A stretch of 64,000 bases of DNA from CAZUXE01 sp964624585. Its GTDB lineage: Bacteria > Hydrothermota > Tepidihabitantia > B3-TA06. The stretch is from the NCBI GenBank assembly GCA_964624585.1, contig CAZUXE010000001.1, positions 1 to 64,000 on the forward strand, in the 5' to 3' direction. Shown piece by piece: positions 59,673 through 64,000 of this stretch. Made by a program: the position numbers and the translations under genes. The notes below the pieces were generated by a model. The model did not search any database and had not been told where the DNA came from. It was given only the letters and a program-made list of their open reading frames with translations. Numbering within the stretch: position 1 is the first letter of the stretch; each line of letters opens with the position of its first letter.

Positions 59673-61961
59673 TTAACGTATCACTACAGCTTTTGTAGTG
59701 GTAGTGTTATTTTCAGTTTGAAGAGTAATGAAGTAGGAACCAGAGGCTAAATTGTGAGTATCCCAATTCAGACTATGGGAACCAGCTGTAAGTTTACCTT
59801 CAGCCAAGGTAGCTACTTTTCTACCTGCTACATCCCAGACCTTTATTGTAATATCTTCAAAGGTAGGTATGGAGAAGTTTACGGTATAGTTAGAGCTAAC
59901 TTCTAATGCTAATGAAGGCTTAAGAACAAAAGAATTATCTTCAACGCCTCCGCTTGGTATTGTGCCATCGCGTCCAAAGTGACGCAATGCAGGATCACCA
60001 AACAAGGTATGTTCATAGGTGTTTATAAATCGCATGCTTGCCGAACCTTCAGAATGATAGTATTGGAGTCGTCCTGCATCTACAGCATCACCGATAACAT
60101 TATCGTAGGCAGTATTTTTAAGGTAATTATTACTCACATAATAATAGAGAGCGTTCTGGCCGCCTTGCCCTGGGCCGCTCCAACCTTCTCTACCCAATGC
60201 GGAACGGGTATGGGCTACAACAGCTACACTGCCTTTGTTAAGTAGAGCCTGAGCCAAACAATTTGCCGATTCAAGATGGCCGTTAAGACAAGACATAAGA
60301 AAAGCTACGTTGGGAGTATTGTCGTTGAGCTTATATACATCACCGCTACTTAAGGCAACAACGCCATCAACATCTCTATTGTTTCCTTTTTCTCTGGGTA
60401 CACCGTCACCGTCATCCTTCCAAACCATGCGGGCAAAAGAGTTCTTCGAACCATGATTGTTCTCAAAGAATAAACCGTGGTTCGGTTGATTAAGGGCAGC
60501 GATAAGATTTTTATTTGTAAAAGGAGTATCACAGGCATATTGAGATGGACCATTACCCTCTTTTTCATACATAGTATAGGCAAGTTTATCATCTACTATC
60601 TTATTTGTTTGCAGGAATTCCATCATATGTGCGCCATCATAACCAGGTCCGCCGCGGCCATCACGATTTGGATACCACAAAATCCCGCCTGCCATTACCG
60701 CTGATTTCTTGTAAGCGTCGTCCTTATTATTTTCAAACAGCCATGTTTTTTTAAGAATAGCTGTAACCTTCGTCGAATAAGAAGTATTTATACGACCAAC
60801 GTGGAGTTCCATTTCGATGTCAGGAGCATCCTGCATATCCACACCTGGAGGAGTACTATTATTAAGTGCCTCTCCGTAATAGTTATCGCCGTCTTTATTC
60901 CATGACCCAGGGTCATCTTTTGAAAGATCGCCGTAATAGATATCAGAAGGTATAGAAGATAAATCTTTATAGTATTCAGGTGGATTATTATTGTTAAAAC
61001 AAGTTAGCATCCGAGCGGGGATATTGGCGAAATGGCCAATAATCAAAAGATATTGATAATCGGAAGCATTATCTCTAAGATAATATCTTATTTTTTGCGG
61101 TAAATCAACGCCGGTACCCTGAGCTGCAATTGTTTCAACTGTAACTACGTCAACATCAAATCCGGTGCTTTTACGCCATGATACGTAATCTTCAATAACC
61201 GATTTCAGTTTATCCAAAGTAATAATTAGCATCTTCTTGTTAGCAAGCAAGCGTGCTGAAGGCTTATACCATTTGCGTGCCTGATCTTTATTGTACACAT
61301 CTTGAGGCACATCTGCTTCAATAGTTCCTGCATTTATGAAACGCGATACAAATTCGGCATGTTTTGCATTAACTGGTGCGTAATGAATTCTTATGGTAAT
61401 AGTTTTCGCAAAAGACAATTTCCCAGTAGATGGTTCGTAGTAAAAAGGATGCAAGGCAACAGTTGCCAAAGAATACTCGCGACGTTCACCTTTTGCATAT
61501 TCTTGCCCAACTGCGTCACTTAGTTTTTCAGCTCCAGAATATACACGTTGCTTGTTTTTTTCGTAAAGCTCATAGTATTTTGAGATTTCTTCAGAAGATG
61601 CCGATAAAGGTAGGCTTGGCAGGGCTGCTTCAATGGTATAGGTTCCCTCAAGTGGCATACGATTTGCAACAACTTCCACGTCTGTAATTTCGGTTCCCGG
61701 TGGAAGAGCAAAGGTATAGGTAGGCATAGGAAGCATTGGATATCCAGCTATCATACTATAGCCGACATTATCCATCTTAATTCTAATATCACCATTTTGT
61801 AGGGTGATTAAATCATACGAAGGTACATCAATATTGTACTCAAGGATACCGGTTGAACTGCAAAGTTCAACTCCAGCGGCAAGCTTCTTGGAACCGCCAG
61901 TATTAGCCATAAGCGGGATTGCAGCCAGTAACACAATCCCTAATATGAAGATTTTCTTCAT
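59673..61961 (-). CDS. Gingipain-like C25 cysteine protease with T9SS domain
   Basis: Starting at 61961 (TAGGAG 7 nt upstream) gives a 762-aa protein with a signal peptide MKKIFILGIVLLAAIPLMA. A second in-frame ATG at 62018 also has a strong site (GGAAAGGAG). A gingipain propeptide-like region covers about 30-230. The C25 catalytic domain has YLLIIGHFANIPAR, His503 in ENNHGSKN and Cys558 in LMSCLNGH. The C-terminal Por sorting domain is VWDVAGRKVATLAEGKLTAGSHSLNWDTHNLASGSYFITLQT...KAVVIR. It is probably a secreted or surface protease. Confidence 0.9.
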   Translation of the reverse strand: MKKIFILGIVLLAAIPLMANTGGSKKLAAGVELCSSTGILEYNIDVPSYDLITLQNGDIRIKMDNVGYSMIAGYPMLPMPTYTFALPPGTEITDVEVVANRMPLEGTYTIEAALPSLPLSASSEEISKYYELYEKNKQRVYSGAEKLSDAVGQEYAKGERREYSLATVALHPFYYEPSTGKLSFAKTITIRIHYAPVNAKHAEFVSRFINAGTIEADVPQDVYNKDQARKWYKPSARLLANKKMLIITLDKLKSVIEDYVSWRKSTGFDVDVVTVETIAAQGTGVDLPQKIRYYLRDNASDYQYLLIIGHFANIPARMLTCFNNNNPPEYYKDLSSIPSDIYYGDLSKDDPGSWNKDGDNYYGEALNNSTPPGVDMQDAPDIEMELHVGRINTSYSTKVTAILKKTWLFENNKDDAYKKSAVMAGGILWYPNRDGRGGPGYDGAHMMEFLQTNKIVDDKLAYTMYEKEGNGPSQYACDTPFTNKNLIAALNQPNHGLFFENNHGSKNSFARMVWKDDGDGVPREKGNNRDVDGVVALSSGDVYKLNDNTPNVAFLMSCLNGHLESANCLAQALLNKGSVAVVAHTRSALGREGWSGPGQGGQNALYYYVSNNYLKNTAYDNVIGDAVDAGRLQYYHSEGSASMRFINTYEHTLFGDPALRHFGRDGTIPSGGVEDNSFVLKPSLALEVSSNYTVNFSIPTFEDITIKVWDVAGRKVATLAEGKLTAGSHSLNWDTHNLASGSYFITLQTENNTTTTKAVVIR

Positions 61962-62127
61962 TAGTAGACTCCTAACTTGAAAGTTTGAATTTATTCTGTA
62001 ATTAGGTTTTTCTTTCATAATAATTAACTCCTTTCCACCCCCAGCATCCAACCTCTAAATAATTTGACGTTCATCTATAGGAAAAGTTCCTTATAGATGC
62101 AAAATGCAAAGACTTTGATTACAAATT
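61962..62127 (-). other. Leader of the C25 protease gene with alternative start
   Basis: The leader of about 160 nt contains a GGAAAGGAG site and ATG at 62018, in frame with the protease, 57 nt before the preferred start. Use of it would add MKEKPNYRINSNFQVRSLL before the signal peptide. Confidence 0.5.
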
Positions 62128-62155
62128 ATTATAATACTAATGCTCCATTTGGCAA
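62128..62155 (-). promoter_or_regulatory. Promoter of the C25 protease gene
   Basis: On the minus strand: TTGCCA, 16 nt, TATAAT. Confidence 0.7.
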
Positions 62156-62257
62156 CCCCTTTTTCGGGAAAAGATATACTTATAGCAAAAGACATACTAA
62201 TTTCAAATAAGCTATGAGTATATGCTCTCTTGCCGATTTTTCAGAACCACAGGGGAC

Positions 62258-62285
62258 TTGACAGCATCAATCTACTTCCTATAAT
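62258..62285 (+). promoter_or_regulatory. Promoter of the LysW-like gene
   Basis: TTGACA, 16 nt, TATAAT, with a leader of about 25 nt ending in CGGAGGA. Confidence 0.88.
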
Positions 62286-62314
62286 CGCGCCACAAAGGTT
62301 TCGGAGGACTAAGA

Positions 62315-62644
62315 ATGATTGAAATTGAATGCCCAACGTGCGAGTCTAAGATAATCATACAGAAAAAGCTTCATGTAGGCGATAGAATAGAATGCAAAGA
62401 ATGTGGGGAGATACTGCAAATTTTGTCAACCAATCCCATAGAGGTTGATTATTGGGATTCTTCTGAAGGAGAAGATAGCGACTTATACGCCTATTACTTG
62501 TCCGATGACGAGTTATCTGATATCGGACTTAGTAAATTTACATCGAAATGCGATGAAGAGAATGAATCCTTTGAGCTACCTGACAGTAGTTCACTTTTCG
62601 GCGACTGTGACGACGAATCTGATACCGATGAAGATAATAATTAA
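62315..62644 (+). CDS. LysW-like zinc ribbon protein with long acidic tail
   Basis: Residues 1-45 match the LysW/ArgW zinc ribbon: ECPTCESKIIIQKKLHVGDRIECKECGEILQILSTNPIEVD, with Cys6, Cys9, Cys27 and Cys30 as ligands. In LysW the protein ends soon after in an EDWGE-type tail whose last Glu carries lysine or arginine biosynthetic intermediates. Here about 60 further residues follow, almost all Asp/Glu/Ser (WDSSEGEDSDLYAYYLSDDELSD..., ending DEDNN), with no EDWGE. No lysX/lysZ genes are near. It may be a LysW paralogue with another carrier or regulatory use. GGAGGA lies 8 nt before the ATG. Confidence 0.7.
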   Translation: MIEIECPTCESKIIIQKKLHVGDRIECKECGEILQILSTNPIEVDYWDSSEGEDSDLYAYYLSDDELSDIGLSKFTSKCDEENESFELPDSSSLFGDCDDESDTDEDNN

Positions 62645-63002
62645 ATGCAACAATTGATGATTATTGCCAAGTGTTATCCTTAGCGATTTGGGCAATTTTA
62701 GCCATTTTATTCTTAAAGCGAGCGTAATTACAATCCATTGTTACCTTATTCAAGTCGTTTTCCACAAAAAAGCTTAGCTTCAGCCACGTTTTGAGGTTAA
62801 TTGTTAACAAAATATGAAGCAGGGAGTAAAGTCCAAAGTCTTAAGAATAAGTTTTGAACTTTATTTACCAAGACTTTGTTTTTACTAAGCTTATTCTTTA
62901 ATTAAACTAATTCTTTTAAGCAGAGAGTAGTAACTTAGAGAGTCTTTTCGCTAGAAAAGTTATTATTTATAGTAAGCATTGCGAAAACTCATACGCTAAA
63001 AC
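62645..63002. other. Intergenic region with a structured element
   Basis: No gene is seen over about 360 nt. The region contains the interleaved inverted repeats at 62834-62898 described separately. Confidence 0.55.
62834..62898. promoter_or_regulatory. Interleaved inverted repeats (pseudoknot-like order)
   Basis: CAAAGTCTT (62834-62842) can pair with AAGACTTTG (62870-62878), and the directly adjoining AAGAATAAG (62843-62851) with CTTATTCTT (62890-62898). Both are perfect 9-mers and the order is a-b-a'-b'. That is an H-type pseudoknot order or a pair of competing hairpins. It lies about 105 nt upstream of the phosphohexomutase promoter. Confidence 0.5.
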
Positions 63003-63031
63003 TTGACATTAACCCCTATGCGGGCTAAAAT
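63003..63031 (+). promoter_or_regulatory. Leaderless promoter of the phosphohexomutase gene
   Basis: TTGACA, 17 nt, TAAAAT, then 7 nt to the ATG at 63039. The context CTTGACATTAA is the same as in the yidD promoter repeat. Confidence 0.8.
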
Positions 63032-63038
63032 CTCTTGG

Positions 63039-64000
63039 ATGACTAAATTCAGCATTTCCGGTTTACGTGGAGTTGTAGGTAGCGATCTTACAACTTTGGA
63101 TTTTGCAAGCGTTTCAAATGCCTTCTGTCGTTTTATGAAGGCTGAAAAAATGCTGCTTGCACGTGATGCGCGAATTACAGGCGAAATGATTCACTGTGCT
63201 GCCGTTGCAGGAATAATGTCTGCCGGCTGTCAACTTACAGACGCCGGTATGGTTACTACACCAACTGCTGTTTTTGCTGTCTTAAAATCAGGTGCGAATG
63301 CAGGTATAGTAATTACCGCAAGTCACAACCCCCAAGACCAGAATGGACTAAAATTTCTTGAATCAGGGCGTTTCCTTGCTCCTCACACAAGCTCTCAGCT
63401 GGTTAAGTATGTGGGGGTTGCAAAATTTGTACAGGTTGATGCGCAATTAATTAAACCGCTTGAGAAATTTGACGCCCAGTCCGTCCATAGGGATGCGTTG
63501 TTATCGCTTTTTCCCTCTAATTCGTTAGAGCCACGCTTGAAAATAGGTCTTGACCCGGTCAACGGCGCTGCTGGACCTGAAGCGCTTGAAATTCTTAAAG
63601 CGCTTAATTGCGAAGTGCATACCATTAACTTCACGCCTAACGGTCGTTTTGCCAGAGGAGGCGAACCTGTGCCTGAAAATCTGGATAACTTGCAGTCCTT
63701 AGTTAAGGAAAAGAATTTAGATATAGGCTTTGCCTTTGATCCTGATGGCGACAGGTTGGCTTTTATAGATGAAACCGGTTGTCCGCCAGGGGAAGAGTAT
63801 ACTATTCCCCTATGTACAAAATGGGGTGTTGAAAACAAGAAAGGCGACATTGTTGTGAATATGTCAACATCAAGATTAATAGAATCAATTGCTAAAGATG
63901 CAGGAGTTGCAGTCCATAGAACACCTGTAGGAGAAGCACATGTGGTTGAAAGACTTTTGAAGATTGACGGTTCCTGTGGTGGTGAAGGAAACGGCGGGTT
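63039..64000 (+). CDS. Phosphohexomutase (GlmM/PMM/PGM family), 3' end cut off
   Basis: The open frame runs off the window after 320 codons. It starts FSISGLRGVVGSDLT, the substrate-binding entry of alpha-D-phosphohexomutases. It carries the phosphoserine loop ITASHNPQDQNG and the metal loop FDPDGDRLAF, and at the edge GEGNGG, which recalls the sugar-specificity GEESGH-type loop. Members interconvert glucosamine, mannose or glucose 1- and 6-phosphates for envelope sugars. The missing C-terminus prevents choosing among GlmM, ManB and Pgm. The start is set by a promoter whose -10 ends 7 nt before the ATG. Confidence 0.9.
   Translation, partial: MTKFSISGLRGVVGSDLTTLDFASVSNAFCRFMKAEKMLLARDARITGEMIHCAAVAGIMSAGCQLTDAGMVTTPTAVFAVLKSGANAGIVITASHNPQDQNGLKFLESGRFLAPHTSSQLVKYVGVAKFVQVDAQLIKPLEKFDAQSVHRDALLSLFPSNSLEPRLKIGLDPVNGAAGPEALEILKALNCEVHTINFTPNGRFARGGEPVPENLDNLQSLVKEKNLDIGFAFDPDGDRLAFIDETGCPPGEEYTIPLCTKWGVENKKGDIVVNMSTSRLIESIAKDAGVAVHRTPVGEAHVVERLLKIDGSCGGEGNGG

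Noticed and set aside
1..64000. tRNA, rRNA, prophage or insertion sequence
   Set aside because: No cloverleaf-type segment, rRNA motif, transposase, integrase or phage structural gene was recognised in any frame.

Overview
The window is about 64 kb of AT-rich, gene-dense bacterial DNA with two 100-base runs of N (8688-8787 and 33813-33912) that mark scaffold joins, so it is most likely a metagenome-derived scaffold. Several secreted proteins end in a Por-type (T9SS-like) C-terminal sorting domain. There are many short lipoproteins, paired Omp28-like thioredoxin-fold lipoproteins, an Rnf-type module and a form III-like RuBisCO. Together these point to an uncultured lineage near the FCB group, such as candidate division WOR-3/Stahlbacteria. 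That placement is an inference from gene content; no rRNA or tRNA gene is visible.

Layout. 1-7200: envelope genes (TlpA-like thioredoxin, Omp28-like lipoprotein, beta-barrel protein, five small lipoproteins), mostly preceded by strong GGAGG sites and closed by intrinsic terminators. 7286-11252: a radical SAM protein, a small lipoprotein, the first gap with a 55-bp repeat, and a YidD plus two TPR/membrane protein operon. 11773-15389: rnfC-rnfD-rnfG followed by a DUF4405-like membrane protein where rnfE/rnfA would be expected. 15614-22426: BNR-repeat T9SS protein, beta-propeller lipoprotein, degenerate aspartyl protease with PDZ, CBS protein, HD phosphohydrolase. 23848-25940: roadblock protein, DUF4388-roadblock protein and Ras-like GTPase. 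26154-34253 (minus strand): a membrane protein, the replication operon recF-dciA-gyrB-M42 peptidase-EF-G-like, and an SPFH protein broken by the second gap. 34845-37588: tldD-tldE, flanked by an inverted dispersed repeat. 38180-40966: more secreted and lipoproteins. 41148-44278 (minus): arsR, ArsP-like permease, thioredoxin, CcdA, mini-thioredoxin. 44655-52493: MscS channel, then Wza-like, Wzz-like, smc, ftsY. 52747-62018: M28 peptidase, outer-membrane barrel, RuBisCO-phosphoribulokinase operon, gingipain-like C25 protease. 62315-64000: LysW-like zinc ribbon and the start of a phosphohexomutase.

Promoters are easy to read: TTGACA, 16-17 nt, TATAAT-like. They fall into two classes. Genes with a leader carry a GGAGG-type site. 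Nine others have the start codon 5-7 nt after the -10 box and no ribosome-binding site, so they should be transcribed as leaderless mRNAs. The most notable biology is the translationally coupled RuBisCO-PRK pair, the truncated Rnf module with an altered RnfG flavinylation motif, the redox-linked arsenic operon, a 12-bp in-frame minisatellite shared by two unrelated genes, and a structured intergenic element upstream of the phosphohexomutase.
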